DNA of 64,000 nucleotides from Gammaproteobacteria bacterium (GTDB lineage: Bacteria > Pseudomonadota > Gammaproteobacteria > Pseudomonadales > UBA5518), in NCBI GenBank assembly GCA_016705365.1, contig JADIYI010000005.1, forward strand, positions 372,001 to 436,000, given 5' to 3'. Shown here in pieces: positions 9,134 through 18,350 of this stretch; position 1 is the stretch's first letter, and every line of letters starts with the position of its first letter. The position numbers and the translations under genes are program-made. The notes under the pieces are model-generated. The model was given only the letters and a program-made list of their open reading frames with translations, did not search any database and had not been told where the DNA came from.

Positions 9134-9217
9134 TCGAACCGGAACCGCTGCCGCTACTCGCGGCAGCGGCCGGGTCCCTGACAACAACAATGTACCTGCG
9201 GAAAAGGAGAACACTGC

Positions 9218-10681
9218 GTGGAAGATTTTGATGTTTGCGTGATCGGCGCGGGTTATGGCGGAGCAACGGTTGCCGCCTTGCTGGCACATGCGGGCTGGCG
9301 CGTCGCGCTGGTCGAGAAAACGGCGCGGGCGGGCGGCAAGACCCAGACCACCGAGCGCAAGGGATATCACTTCGAGATGTTCGGGGCGGTGGGCATTCCG
9401 GCGCACAATTCGCGCTTCCACGAATTGGTGGAACTGCTCGGGCTGGGCGACAGGGTGCACTTCGTGGTGCCCGAGGGCAATGCCGCCTCGGTGCGCTACA
9501 AGGCGACCGATGGCGAGTGGCGCACGATGTACGCACCGCTGATCGCCAGTGGCAGCGCCGGGGAAATGGAGAGCCTGAAGCGCGTGTACGGGGTGAATGA
9601 TGTCGAGTTGGGAGCGCTGGCGGCGTTTTACGTTGCGCTGTTCGCGGTGGATGATGCGGCGCTCGCCGAACTCGAGAACACCGGGATGCTTGGCTGGATG
9701 GCGCAGTTCGATCTTGCCGCGCCGCTGCTGAGCCAGATCTGCATGAACCTGAATACCCTGTTCGTGGTGCCGGTGAACCGGCTCGCGGCCTCGGAGGCGA
9801 TCCCGGTGCTGCGCGCCCAGGCGCTGGGTGGCGCGGGGCGCTACCACATGGGCGGTTACGGCCGCGTGGCCGAGGCCTGCGCGGATTATGTGACGGCGCA
9901 TGGCGGTGCCTACTTCACCAAGCGGCGGGTGCGGCGAATCGTGATCGAGAACGGTCGCACCAGCGGCGTCGAAACCGATGACGGTGTGATCCGGGCGCGC
10001 GTGGTGGTCTCCAATGCGGGCATCCAGCCGACGGTCCTCGATCTCGCGGGTGCGGCCAGCTTCCCGCCGGAGTACGTGCAGCGAGTCGAGCGGCTCGAGC
10101 CGAGCTGGGCGATTGCCGGATATCGCTACGTGCTGGATGCGCGGGTGTTCGATGCGGCACTGATCCCGGTGTTTTCCGACCAGAGCTGGCTCGATGACGA
10201 GCGCTTCGCGCGGATGGAACGTGGTGAGTGGCCCGATGTTCCGTTGATCGCGATCGACGTGGCATCCGAGTTCGACGCCTCGCTGGTCCCGGTGCCGGGG
10301 CACCAGGTGGCGAACTGCCAGGTGTTCTGCTCTGCCGATCCCCGGTCCACGATGTGGGAGGAAGCGATCCGGCGGGCCGATGACATCCTGAACGAGCTAT
10401 GGCCCGAACTGAAGAACCACATTCTGCGCAAGGAGCCCTACGGGCCAAAGCAGGTGTCGGGAATGAGCCGTGATTCAGCCGTACCCGGGGCCGGCGGCGA
10501 GGCGGTGGGCATCGCCCAGGTGGTGGGGCAGGTGGGACGCGACAAGCCTGCGGCGCGTACGCCGTTGCCGGGCCTGTACCTGGTCGGGTGCGATGCCGGA
10601 GGCAGCGGCTCCGGAACCCACCAGGCGGTGGATTCCGGATTCCGTGTTGCGCAGATGATCGACGCGGATCTGCGGGCCTGA
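9218..10681 (+). CDS. Phytoene desaturase-like FAD-dependent oxidoreductase
   Basis: A 487-residue flavoprotein of the CrtI/amine-oxidase superfamily. It starts with GTG 9218 behind an excellent AAAAGGAGA site. The dinucleotide-binding motif (VIGAGYGGATVAALLAHAG) opens the protein, followed by the FAD-associated RAGGKTQT segment. The C-terminus contains GLYLVGCDAGGSGSGTHQAVDSG, the second FAD-contact motif of the family. Relatives desaturate carotenoids or oxidise other polyisoprenoids, sterols or retinoids. No carotenoid genes surround it, so the substrate is open. It converges on maeB with a shared hairpin between the stops. Confidence 0.82.
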   Translation: MEDFDVCVIGAGYGGATVAALLAHAGWRVALVEKTARAGGKTQTTERKGYHFEMFGAVGIPAHNSRFHELVELLGLGDRVHFVVPEGNAASVRYKATDGEWRTMYAPLIASGSAGEMESLKRVYGVNDVELGALAAFYVALFAVDDAALAELENTGMLGWMAQFDLAAPLLSQICMNLNTLFVVPVNRLAASEAIPVLRAQALGGAGRYHMGGYGRVAEACADYVTAHGGAYFTKRRVRRIVIENGRTSGVETDDGVIRARVVVSNAGIQPTVLDLAGAASFPPEYVQRVERLEPSWAIAGYRYVLDARVFDAALIPVFSDQSWLDDERFARMERGEWPDVPLIAIDVASEFDASLVPVPGHQVANCQVFCSADPRSTMWEEAIRRADDILNELWPELKNHILRKEPYGPKQVSGMSRDSAVPGAGGEAVGIAQVVGQVGRDKPAARTPLPGLYLVGCDAGGSGSGTHQAVDSGFRVAQMIDADLRA

Positions 10682-10695
10682 GCGCTTCGCTCAGG
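10677..10695. terminator. Hairpin shared by two converging genes
   Basis: CCTGAGCG and CGCTCAGG form a perfect 8-bp stem with a 3-base loop. The stem spans the stop codons of both converging genes (TGA 10679-10681 on plus, TCA 10691-10693 read as TGA on minus). There is no clear T-run on either side, so it may pause or block converging transcription more than act as a classical terminator. Confidence 0.45.
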
Positions 10696-12973
10696 ATTGC
10701 TGCTCGCGCTGGCGGTGGATCTCGGCCGAGGTGAACGCGCTCATGTTGAATATGCCGCGGGGCGATACCGAGGGAATCACCACGTGCGCGGGCTTGCTGA
10801 AGCCGGTGAAGAACGGTCCGATCAGCAAGGCATCGGTGAGCGAGCGGATGATTCCGAGCGCGATATTCGCCGCGTCGAGGTTCGGCATCACCAGCAGATT
10901 GGCGCTGCCACTGAGATTGGCGTCCGGAAAGATGGTCTTGCGCAGCTGCTCGTTCATTGCGGTGTAGGCATGCATCTCGCCATCGATCTCCACCTCGGGG
11001 TGCGCCTCGCGCAGGACCCGCGCGGCAGAGCGCATTTTCAGCGCACTCGGGTACTGCGAGGTGCCGAAATTCGAGTGTGCCAGCAGCGCGACTTTCGGCG
11101 TAACCCCGAAATGGCGTACCAGGTCGATACTGGCGAGCGTGGTCTGGATGATCTGCTCCTCGCTCGGGTCGGGTGTCAGGAAGGCATCAGTCAGAAACAA
11201 CGGTCCGCTCGGCAACAGCAGCGCGCACAACGATGACACGTGCTGTGCGGGATCGCCCGGTCCGAACGCACCGCGCACCGTGCGCAGATGATCCGCGAAC
11301 ACCCCGACCTTGCCGCAGATCATGCCGTCGGCCTCGCCCAGTTCGACCAGCACCGTCGCCAGCGCGGAGGCATTCGATCGCATCGCCATCCTGGCCGCGG
11401 CAACCGACACGCCCTGGCGCCCGACCATGCCGTGATAACACTCCCAGTAGCGCGGGTTGGTGTCGGCTTCCTGCGGATCGACGACGAGCACGTCGCGGCC
11501 GATCTCGAGATGCATCGACAGCTTGTCCATACGTGCGCGGATCTCGGTCGTACGCCCGATGAGAATCGGCTGGGCAACGCCTTCGTCCACGACCGATTTG
11601 ACCGCCAGCAACACGTCCTCGTTTTCGCCTTCGGCGTAGACGATGCGTGCCTGGTGCTTGCGCGCGATGTCGATGAAAGGCTGCATGAACAGCCCGGAAC
11701 GATTCACGAATTCGTGGAGCTTGCGGCGGTAGGCTTCCAGATCCTCGATCGGGCGGGTTGCGACACCGCTCTCCATCGCCGCTTTAACCACCGCAAGTGG
11801 TACGTCCTCGATCAGGCGCGGGTCGAAGGGCTTCGGAATCAGGTACTCGGGGCCGAATTTCAGCGTTTCGCCGGCGTAGGCCAGCATGACTTCGTTCGGT
11901 ACCTCCTTCTCGGCGAGTCCGGCGATCGCCTTGACGCAAGCGGCCTTCATCGCATCGTTGATGGTGCTCGCGCCGCAATCGAGCGCGCCGCGGAACATGA
12001 ACGGAAAACACAGCACGTTGTTTACCTGGTTCGGATAATCCGATCGTCCCGTGGCCAGTATTGCGTCGGGACGCGCCGCCAGGGCTTCCTCGGGCATGAT
12101 CTCCGGGGTGGGATTGGCCATCGCGAGGATCAGCGGATGGGGCGCCATCTTCCTGACGGATTCGGCTTTCAGCACGCCCGGGCCCGACAGGCCCATGAAG
12201 ATATCCGCGCCATCCATCGCCTCGTCGAGCGTGCGCAGGGGGGTTTCGCGCGCGTACTTCTGCTTCCACGGGTTCATGCCCTCGGTGCGCCCGAGATAGA
12301 CGACGCCGGAGCGATCCACCAGAGTGACGTGTTCCGGCTTGAGCCCCATCGTGACCAGCAGGTCGACGCAGGCGATACTGGCGGCGCCGCTGCCCGAAAC
12401 CACCATCTTCACGTCGCCGATCTGCTTGTCGACGATGCGCAGTCCGTTGTAGACCGCCGCCCCGGCGACAATCGCGGTGCCATGCTGGTCATCGTGGAAT
12501 ACCGGGATCTTCATCCGCTCGCGCAGTTTCTGCTCGACCAGGAAGCACTCCGGCGCCTTGATGTCCTCCAGGTTGATCCCGCCGAAGGTGGGTTCCAGCG
12601 CGGCGATGATATCGACCAGCTTGTCTACGTTCTTTTCGTCGATCTCGATGTCGAATACATCGATGTCGGCGAATTTCTTGAACAGCACGGCCTTGCCTTC
12701 CATGACCGGCTTGGCGGCGAGCGGCCCGATATCACCGAGCCCGAGCACCGCGGTGCCATTCGTCACCACCGCCACCAGGTTGCCGCGGATAGTGACGTTG
12801 GCGGCTTCGTTGGGATCCTTCTCGATCAGCTCGCAGGCATAGGCCACGCCCGGCGAGTACGCGCGCGCCAGGTCGCGCTTGTTCGCCAGCGGCTTGGTCG
12901 GAACGATGGCCAGTTTCCCCGGTGCGGGGTCGGTGTGGTAGCGGATCGAACTCTCGCGGAACGAGTCTTCCAT
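10691..12973 (-). CDS. maeB: NADP-dependent malic enzyme (malic domain + phosphotransacetylase-like domain)
   Basis: A 760-residue protein, the same length as Escherichia coli MaeB. It converts malate to pyruvate and CO2 with reduction of NADP. Residues 1-430 hold the malic-enzyme core, with KRDLARAYSPGVA, the metal/catalytic HDDQHGTA segment and a GSGAASIA nucleotide-binding motif. Residues from about 435 form a phosphate-acetyltransferase-like domain (ARIVYAEGENEDVL onward) that in MaeB is regulatory and binds acetyl-CoA. The start at ATG 12973 (MEDSFRESS) fits the family; a longer frame upstream lacks similarity. It is a single gene. Confidence 0.94.
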   Translation of the reverse strand: MEDSFRESSIRYHTDPAPGKLAIVPTKPLANKRDLARAYSPGVAYACELIEKDPNEAANVTIRGNLVAVVTNGTAVLGLGDIGPLAAKPVMEGKAVLFKKFADIDVFDIEIDEKNVDKLVDIIAALEPTFGGINLEDIKAPECFLVEQKLRERMKIPVFHDDQHGTAIVAGAAVYNGLRIVDKQIGDVKMVVSGSGAASIACVDLLVTMGLKPEHVTLVDRSGVVYLGRTEGMNPWKQKYARETPLRTLDEAMDGADIFMGLSGPGVLKAESVRKMAPHPLILAMANPTPEIMPEEALAARPDAILATGRSDYPNQVNNVLCFPFMFRGALDCGASTINDAMKAACVKAIAGLAEKEVPNEVMLAYAGETLKFGPEYLIPKPFDPRLIEDVPLAVVKAAMESGVATRPIEDLEAYRRKLHEFVNRSGLFMQPFIDIARKHQARIVYAEGENEDVLLAVKSVVDEGVAQPILIGRTTEIRARMDKLSMHLEIGRDVLVVDPQEADTNPRYWECYHGMVGRQGVSVAAARMAMRSNASALATVLVELGEADGMICGKVGVFADHLRTVRGAFGPGDPAQHVSSLCALLLPSGPLFLTDAFLTPDPSEEQIIQTTLASIDLVRHFGVTPKVALLAHSNFGTSQYPSALKMRSAARVLREAHPEVEIDGEMHAYTAMNEQLRKTIFPDANLSGSANLLVMPNLDAANIALGIIRSLTDALLIGPFFTGFSKPAHVVIPSVSPRGIFNMSAFTSAEIHRQREQQS

Positions 12974-13074
12974 GGGTCGGGGCTCCAGCAGGCGTGGTGC
13001 GGGTGCCTGCGGCACCCGGGTTTCAGAGAGGGGCGGGATTATAAGGAGTGCGGGCGCCCGCTGGCTACGCGGAT

Positions 13075-13407
13075 CTACTTTTTGACCCAACTGCCGTCGG
13101 CGCCCTGGATATATTGTCCGGGCGGGGTTTTCTGAATGGCTTTCTGCGCTGCCAGCGCCTCGACCGCGCGCAGCTCGAGCTGGTTCTTGTTCGCGATTTC
13201 CTGGTAGCTGCTCCGCCGTTCCTGGTTGACTCGGGCGAGCAACTTGCCGATATCGCCCGGTGCCTGTTCCGTCACCAGACCGAGATAACCGTCACGCTGC
13301 TCGCCGATCCATCCCGCGCTCTTGGCTTCCTGCACATCGAGCGCCTGCACGCCGATCGCCCACAGCAGTGCCGTCAGTGCCACGAACATTTTGACTGTGT
13401 TACGCAT
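13075..13407 (-). CDS. ydbL: YdbL family protein (DUF1318), exported
   Basis: A 110-residue protein with a clear signal peptide (FVALTALLWAIGVQA then cleavage before LDVQEAK). The start ATG 13407 has GGAG six bases upstream; an in-frame ATG four codons earlier lies on that site. The mature part matches DUF1318, with G-x-IGEQ-DGYLGLV and a helical NQERRSSYQEIA segment. It is the third gene of the ydbH-ynbE-ydbL operon. In E. coli these genes act with YdbH in moving phospholipids to the outer membrane, and YdbL is thought to assist YnbE assembly in the periplasm. Confidence 0.86.
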   Translation of the reverse strand: MRNTVKMFVALTALLWAIGVQALDVQEAKSAGWIGEQRDGYLGLVTEQAPGDIGKLLARVNQERRSSYQEIANKNQLELRAVEALAAQKAIQKTPPGQYIQGADGSWVKK

Positions 13408-13458
13408 GGTAGTCTCCATTGGATGTCCGTTCAGGGCGTGGTGGAATCCTCCCCGCCG

Positions 13459-13650
13459 CTAGAACAGACCGTTGTCCTCGTCGAACAGGGTGTCGAGTTC
13501 GCGATCGACCTTGACGCGGATCTCGTGCTCGATCTTCACGTTGAGGTTGATGGTTATGGGCTCGTCGGGTGCCTCGACCTTGACCGTGGGGGTGCAGGCG
13601 AGCAGAACCACGCTGGTGGTGAGGAGGGCGATCAGGGTCTGCTGGTTCAC
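13459..13650 (-). CDS. ynbE: YnbE family lipoprotein
   Basis: A 63-residue lipoprotein. It begins with GTG 13650 behind GGGAGAA, has a hydrophobic n-region and the lipobox VLLAC at about residues 15-19. The mature part (TPTVKVEAPDEPITINLNVKIEHEIRVKVD) is an amphipathic beta-strand repeat typical of YnbE, which in E. coli partners with YdbH at the outer membrane. It lies 46 bp after ydbH and 51 bp before ydbL, all on the same strand. Confidence 0.86.
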   Translation of the reverse strand: MNQQTLIALLTTSVVLLACTPTVKVEAPDEPITINLNVKIEHEIRVKVDRELDTLFDEDNGLF

Positions 13651-13696
13651 TGGGTTCTCCCGGGTATCGGTTTGCGCACGGCGCCAGCCGGCAGAT

Positions 13697-15997
13697 TCAG
13701 CGTTTGGGATCCGCGACGCGCTTGTCCAGCCACTCGGTTACCCGGTTGCCGGCGCGCAGGCCTTGCAACAGGGTGCGCAAGTTGGTCTCGACTGTCAAAT
13801 TCAGATGCACCGGTCGCGTGGCGTCGAGTTCGGGATTGCGTCCGCGCAACGCGGTCTGCAGGGAGAGCTTGCCATCGGCTGCGTAGTCGAGCGTTGCCTC
13901 GATTGCATCGAACTGCAGGTTCGAGAGCGCCTTGCGCGCCGTGACCAGTTCGGCCGGTTCCGCGGCACTGCCCGCAGCCGGGCGGTAACGGATCACGCCA
14001 CCGTGCTCGCTCGCGACCCGGCCGGCCTCGACGGTCAGCTTGCCAGCGCTCAACTTGAGCGGGAGGCTGCCACCCACGGAGCCACTGAAGCTCAGATCCG
14101 GATTGTCGAGCAGGCGGGCGATGCGCTCCATGTCGATGGCCTTCAGGGTCAGCGTTGCGGCCAGTGGATCGGCATCCAGCGGCCCGGTATCGGACAGCTC
14201 GAAGCTGCCGCCGAGCACTTCGCCGCCGACCTGGTTCAGCCGCCAGCCGTCCGGCGCGTGCTCGAGTCGGCCGTGCAGGCGGTTGAGCGTGATACCGGCG
14301 TTGACGCTGTCGATGCGCGCCTCGAGCGGGGCGAATGCCGCCATTGCTCCATCACGGTAATCCACGCTGAACGGCGTGATATCGAGGCCTGCAATACCGA
14401 TGCCCGATACCATCGCGAACATGCGCGTGGCCTCGCCATCGGCGCGCATTCGCAGGTGCCCGGGGGCCTGGTCGAGACGCAGCGTGGCGCGCACCCTGGC
14501 AGCCTGCAGGTCGCCGCCAAACAGTGTCTGCCGTGGGCCGAGCAGCGTGCCCAGCAAGCCCTCACCCCATTTCCATGGGTCCGTATCGAGCGTGGCGCGG
14601 GCACGGGTGGTGGATTTCGTGTTGTCATGGGTGACGCTGAAATCCAGCAGCCGGCCGATTGCCTTCGTGTCGAGCTGGCCGCGTGCGGTGAGCGCCGCGC
14701 TGTTCCCGCTTGCGTTCAGCAGCAGGGCGAGAGGCGCAACCTCGTGCTTGCGGTAATTGGCATGCAGCACCGCGTTCAGTGCGCCTTCCCAGCGACCGTT
14801 CTGCCAGGATGCGTTGTCGATTGCACCCTCGGCGTCGATCGTGGTGGCGAGCGTGCTGTTGGCGAGCTGCGCGCTGAAGCGCAGCGGTGGGGCGAGCAAC
14901 GGGGTATCACCGCCGGCCCAGACGGCGGCCGCCGCGATATCCGCGTGCAGGGTGTCCAGGTGCCACTCCTGCCAGGCCGCGTCTTCGATGTGCAGCGCTC
15001 CGCTGTCGAAGCGCAGTGTTTGCGGGTTGAAATCGGCATCGAGATGCAGCGTCAGCGGGGCCCCCAGTATCAGTCCGGTGTTACCGGAGCTCGCGGTGCA
15101 GCTGTCAACGGTAGCACTCGAGACTCCCGTGGAAAGAACCTCGAGCCTGGCCTCGCAATGCCAGCTTGCCGCGCCGTCCGCGGTTGCGAGCTTGCCACTC
15201 GCCTGCAGCGTGGCCTGCGCCAGTGCGGTTCGGGCAGCGAACAGATCGCTGCTGCCGGCAGCGCGGATCTCGAGCTCGCGCAGCTGTTGATCGCGCAGGG
15301 TGATTTCCGCCGCCTGCAGCGTGAAGCGCCAGTCGGCGCCGCTGTCATTGGCGAGAATCGTCAGCGTTCCGGATGCCGCAAGCGGGGCGCCGCTTTGCCA
15401 TGTCAATTGCCACGCCGGTTGCTGCGCGGAACCGGTGTCCGCCTCCCATTGCAGCGACACCGCCGGTGAGCCAGGCGCGCGCAACAGCGCGTTGCCGCTG
15501 GCGGCGCCGTGCTCGAAGTCGATGCTCCCTTCGATCAGCGGCGCGCCGTCGGCGTCAGCAATGGAGAAATGGCTGGCCTGCGCGTGCATGCCCGCGATGC
15601 GCGGCCACCACTCGCTGTTCCAGAAGCGTGGCAGCGGCGTGAGGCTGGCGTTCGCGGGGTCCGTGGCCGCGAGGCGCAATTCGAGTTGCCCGGTTTCGAT
15701 CGATTGTGGCGCCAGCGTCAGCGGCCACCAGTGCTCGATGCTCCAGCGCCAGCGTGTGGCACCCAGTTTCAGCGCGTGGCCATCCTGTTCTGCGGACAGC
15801 AAAGCGAGTTCACCGCCGAATGCCGAAACCCGCAACCCGCGTACCTCGTGCACCACCATGCCCGCGGGCAACTGCCGGTTCAGCATGCCCAGCAGCGTTT
15901 CCGGGTGACGGTTGAGCCACATCGCGGTTGCCGCCATCAGCAGCGCGAGGCACAACAGCAACAATGACAGTATGGTTCGGATGCGATGTTTGAGCAT
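13697..15997 (-). CDS. ydbH: YdbH-like AsmA-family intermembrane lipid transport protein
   Basis: A 766-residue protein with one N-terminal membrane anchor (ILSLLLLCLALLMAATAMWL) followed by a long beta-rich periplasmic part. The C-terminal half contains the conserved LNRLHGRLEH, GGEVLGGSFEL and SGSVGGSLPLKLSAGKLTVEAG segments of the YdbH/dicarboxylate-transport domain family. Known relatives (YdbH, YhdP, TamB) bridge the inner and outer membranes and carry phospholipids. It heads the ydbH-ynbE-ydbL operon, which supports the call strongly. The length is a little below E. coli YdbH (about 880). Confidence 0.87.
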   Translation of the reverse strand: MLKHRIRTILSLLLLCLALLMAATAMWLNRHPETLLGMLNRQLPAGMVVHEVRGLRVSAFGGELALLSAEQDGHALKLGATRWRWSIEHWWPLTLAPQSIETGQLELRLAATDPANASLTPLPRFWNSEWWPRIAGMHAQASHFSIADADGAPLIEGSIDFEHGAASGNALLRAPGSPAVSLQWEADTGSAQQPAWQLTWQSGAPLAASGTLTILANDSGADWRFTLQAAEITLRDQQLRELEIRAAGSSDLFAARTALAQATLQASGKLATADGAASWHCEARLEVLSTGVSSATVDSCTASSGNTGLILGAPLTLHLDADFNPQTLRFDSGALHIEDAAWQEWHLDTLHADIAAAAVWAGGDTPLLAPPLRFSAQLANSTLATTIDAEGAIDNASWQNGRWEGALNAVLHANYRKHEVAPLALLLNASGNSAALTARGQLDTKAIGRLLDFSVTHDNTKSTTRARATLDTDPWKWGEGLLGTLLGPRQTLFGGDLQAARVRATLRLDQAPGHLRMRADGEATRMFAMVSGIGIAGLDITPFSVDYRDGAMAAFAPLEARIDSVNAGITLNRLHGRLEHAPDGWRLNQVGGEVLGGSFELSDTGPLDADPLAATLTLKAIDMERIARLLDNPDLSFSGSVGGSLPLKLSAGKLTVEAGRVASEHGGVIRYRPAAGSAAEPAELVTARKALSNLQFDAIEATLDYAADGKLSLQTALRGRNPELDATRPVHLNLTVETNLRTLLQGLRAGNRVTEWLDKRVADPKR

Positions 15998-16299
15998 GGG
16001 GGCGATTGTGCCGCTTTTGGACGGTTTATACGATGCCGGCGCACGCTAACCGCACCCGCTTGCCTCGCTGCGTCGAATCGTTGCTGCGCCGCTATCGTGC
16101 GCACCAGGGGCGCGCCCTCGAGGCGCGAACACCGCGGGAACTTTGTGCGCTTTCGCGAGCCCAATGGTTCGTTATACCCGTGACTGGAAATCGACGGGCG
16201 TGGCGGTCGACTGGGCGCCACGCGGCGCAGCTCGCAGTGGGCGAGGGTATTGCGTAGCTCGATACTTTTTGACGCCGCCGTGGAAAAAGGTAATTGAAC
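15998..16299. other. Divergent intergenic region
   Basis: About 300 bp between ydbH (minus) and the SMP-30 gene (plus). It must carry both promoters. I see no convincing coding frame, repeat or RNA structure. A purine-rich AAAAAGG at 16284-16290 serves as the ribosome site of the SMP-30 gene. Confidence 0.5.
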
Positions 16300-17151
16300 A
16301 TGGACTACCAGGCACGAACGCTGGCCAGCGGTTTTGCATTTCCGGAGGGGCCGCGCTGGCGCGAGGGGTATTTGTGGTTTGCGGATCAGCACGATGGACT
16401 GGTGCGCTGTCTGTCGCCTGTTGGCGCCGTGATCGAGGTGTTCCGCCTGCCGGGAAATCCCTCGGGCATCGGCTGGTTGCCCGATGGTGACATGCTGGTG
16501 GTGTCCATGCATGAGCGGCGTCTCTATCGCCGCACTTCCGGAGCGCTCGTGGTGCATGCCGAACTGGGCGTGGTGCACGCGCACCACAGCAACGATATGG
16601 TGGTCGATGGGCAGGGGCGCGCCTATGTGGGCAATATCGGTTTCGATTTTCATGGCGGAGAAGAAGTACGCAGTACGGCGATGGCGCTGGTTCTGCCCGA
16701 TGGCACGGTGGAGCTCGCGGCAGATGGGCTGGCGTGCCCCAATGGCACCGTGATCACGCCCGACGGCCGCACCCTGATCGTCGCGGAGTCCCTGGCCAGT
16801 CGTCTCACCGCGTTCACCATCGACGAGGCGGGGCGTCTTGCGGACCGACGGGTGTTTGCCGAGCTGGCCGAAGCGGGTGTGCCGGACGGCATCTGTCTCG
16901 ATGCCGAGGGTGGTGTGTGGGCCGCGCTGCCCTATGCCCGGGCAGCGGTGCGGGTATGCCAGGGCGGAGCGATCACGGACCGGGTGCCGGTCGAGGGTGC
17001 GCTGCCCTACGCCTGTATGCTGGGCGGCGATGATCGGCGCGATCTCTACCTCTGCGTTGCGCCCGATCACGATCCCGCAAAAACGCTGGAGTTGCGTGGC
17101 GGGCGCATCGATGTGGCCCGCGTCGCGGTGCCGGGCGCCGGTTGGCCGTGA
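16300..17151 (+). CDS. SMP-30/gluconolactonase/LRE family protein
   Basis: A 283-residue six-bladed beta-propeller lactonase-type protein. The start ATG 16300 is nine bases after AAGG; a TTG two codons earlier is less likely. Family landmarks are FPEGPRWREG near residue 12 (metal-binding Glu), HHSNDMVVDGQGRAYVGNIGFD near 90-110 and LACPNGTVITPDGRTLIVAES near 145-165, with the Asn and Asp residues that bind the divalent metal. Members hydrolyse sugar or other lactones; the substrate is not clear here. It has no signal peptide. The next gene starts about 70 bp later. Confidence 0.85.
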   Translation: MDYQARTLASGFAFPEGPRWREGYLWFADQHDGLVRCLSPVGAVIEVFRLPGNPSGIGWLPDGDMLVVSMHERRLYRRTSGALVVHAELGVVHAHHSNDMVVDGQGRAYVGNIGFDFHGGEEVRSTAMALVLPDGTVELAADGLACPNGTVITPDGRTLIVAESLASRLTAFTIDEAGRLADRRVFAELAEAGVPDGICLDAEGGVWAALPYARAAVRVCQGGAITDRVPVEGALPYACMLGGDDRRDLYLCVAPDHDPAKTLELRGGRIDVARVAVPGAGWP

Positions 17152-17223
17152 GCGCCCGCGAGTGATCGGATGCGATGCGGATTGCGTATCCGGCATGTAT
17201 GCGCCGTCGCGCAAGGAGCGAAC

Positions 17224-17724
17224 ATGAATCGACGCAAGGTATTGAGCGGGTCGCTGAAGTTGCTGGCGGCGAGTCTGCTGCCGTCAATCCCGAGAACCGT
17301 GCTGGCCTTCGACAAGCTCGCCAAGTCGAACGCGGAATGGCGTGCCCTGCTGCCCGCGCCAGCCTACCGTGTGTTGTTCGAGGAGGCGACCGAGCCGGCG
17401 CGAAGCAGCCCGCTCGATGAGGAGAAGCGCGCCGGAACCTTTGTCTGCGCGGCCTGTTACCTGCCGTTGTTCGACAGCGAGAAGAAGTACGAGAGCGGCA
17501 CCGGTTGGCCCAGTTTTTTCGATGTGCGCGCAGACGCGATCGGCACCCGGACCGATTACCGGCTGATCTTGCCGCGAACCGAGTACCATTGCGCGCGTTG
17601 CGGCGGGCACCAGGGACATGTGTTCAAGGACGGCCCGCCACCGACCGGGCTGCGTTATTGCAACAACGGGCTTGCGCTGCGCTTCGTGCCCGCCGCCGAC
17701 GCCCTGCCGGAGTTACGCACATGA
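17224..17724 (+). CDS. msrB: Exported peptide-methionine (R)-S-oxide reductase
   Basis: A 166-residue MsrB with an N-terminal export signal. NRRKVLSGSLKLLAASLLP resembles a Tat signal (twin Arg before a hydrophobic run), though the consensus is imperfect. The start ATG 17224 follows AAGGAG. Zinc-binding CxxC pairs occur at FVCAACYLP and HCARCGGHQGHVF, and GTGWPSF is the substrate loop. The catalytic Cys lies in RYCNNGLALRF, where most relatives have RYC(I/V)NS. It reduces methionine-R-sulfoxide in exported proteins. Its stop overlaps the msrA start (ATGA), so both enzymes are produced together. Confidence 0.9.
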   Translation: MNRRKVLSGSLKLLAASLLPSIPRTVLAFDKLAKSNAEWRALLPAPAYRVLFEEATEPARSSPLDEEKRAGTFVCAACYLPLFDSEKKYESGTGWPSFFDVRADAIGTRTDYRLILPRTEYHCARCGGHQGHVFKDGPPPTGLRYCNNGLALRFVPAADALPELRT

Positions 17725-18263
17725 GCCTGTTGCGGATACTCGTCCTCGGGCTCGCCGCAGCTTTTGCGGTGGTCCCGGCGATTGCCGAGGAGAAACTGGT
17801 GGAGGCGCCTGCCACGGCGGTGTTCGCCGGTGGCTGCTTCTGGTGCATGGAGGCCGACTTCGAGAAATTGCCGGGTGTGATTGCCGTTGAGTCGGGCTAC
17901 AGCGGCGGGCATACCGCGAACCCGGACTACAAGACGGTGGGCAGCGGCGATACCGGCCATGCCGAGAGCGTGCGCGTGCATTACGATCCGGGTGTCGTGA
18001 GCTACGCTCGACTGCTCGATTATTTCTGGCGTCATATCGATCCGACCGTTGCGGATCGCCAGTTCTGCGATATCGGCAGCCAGTATCGCGCCGTAATTTT
18101 CTACGCCGATGAAGCGCAACACCAGGCGGCCGAGAGCAGCAAGGCTGCGCTGCTCGCTTCGGGCCGCTTCAAGCAAATCCGCACCGAAATCGTGCCCGCC
18201 GCGGAGTTCTTCGTGGCCGAGGACTATCACCAGGACTACTACAAGAAAAATCCATTGCGCTAG
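17721..18263 (+). CDS. msrA: Exported peptide-methionine (S)-S-oxide reductase
   Basis: A 180-residue MsrA with a Sec signal peptide (LLRILVLGLAAAFAVVPAIA, cleavage before EEKL). The catalytic motif is GGCFWCMEADFE with the active Cys followed by a second Cys three residues on, as in the shorter MsrA branch. Other family marks are SGYSGGHTANPDYKTVGSGDTGHAE and SQYRAVIFY. With the MsrB encoded just upstream it covers both sulfoxide stereoisomers in the periplasm. No thioredoxin-like reductant is encoded alongside; a secreted glutaredoxin-like protein at 22.3 kb is not obviously linked. Confidence 0.92.
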   Translation: MSLLRILVLGLAAAFAVVPAIAEEKLVEAPATAVFAGGCFWCMEADFEKLPGVIAVESGYSGGHTANPDYKTVGSGDTGHAESVRVHYDPGVVSYARLLDYFWRHIDPTVADRQFCDIGSQYRAVIFYADEAQHQAAESSKAALLASGRFKQIRTEIVPAAEFFVAEDYHQDYYKKNPLR

Positions 18264-18350
18264 GCCTATTACCGGCGTAGCTGCGGGCGCGATGCGCGCG
18301 TCGCCGAGCTGTGGGGAAGCGCGTACTGACGCGCGGTGCGCCGCGGGTGC

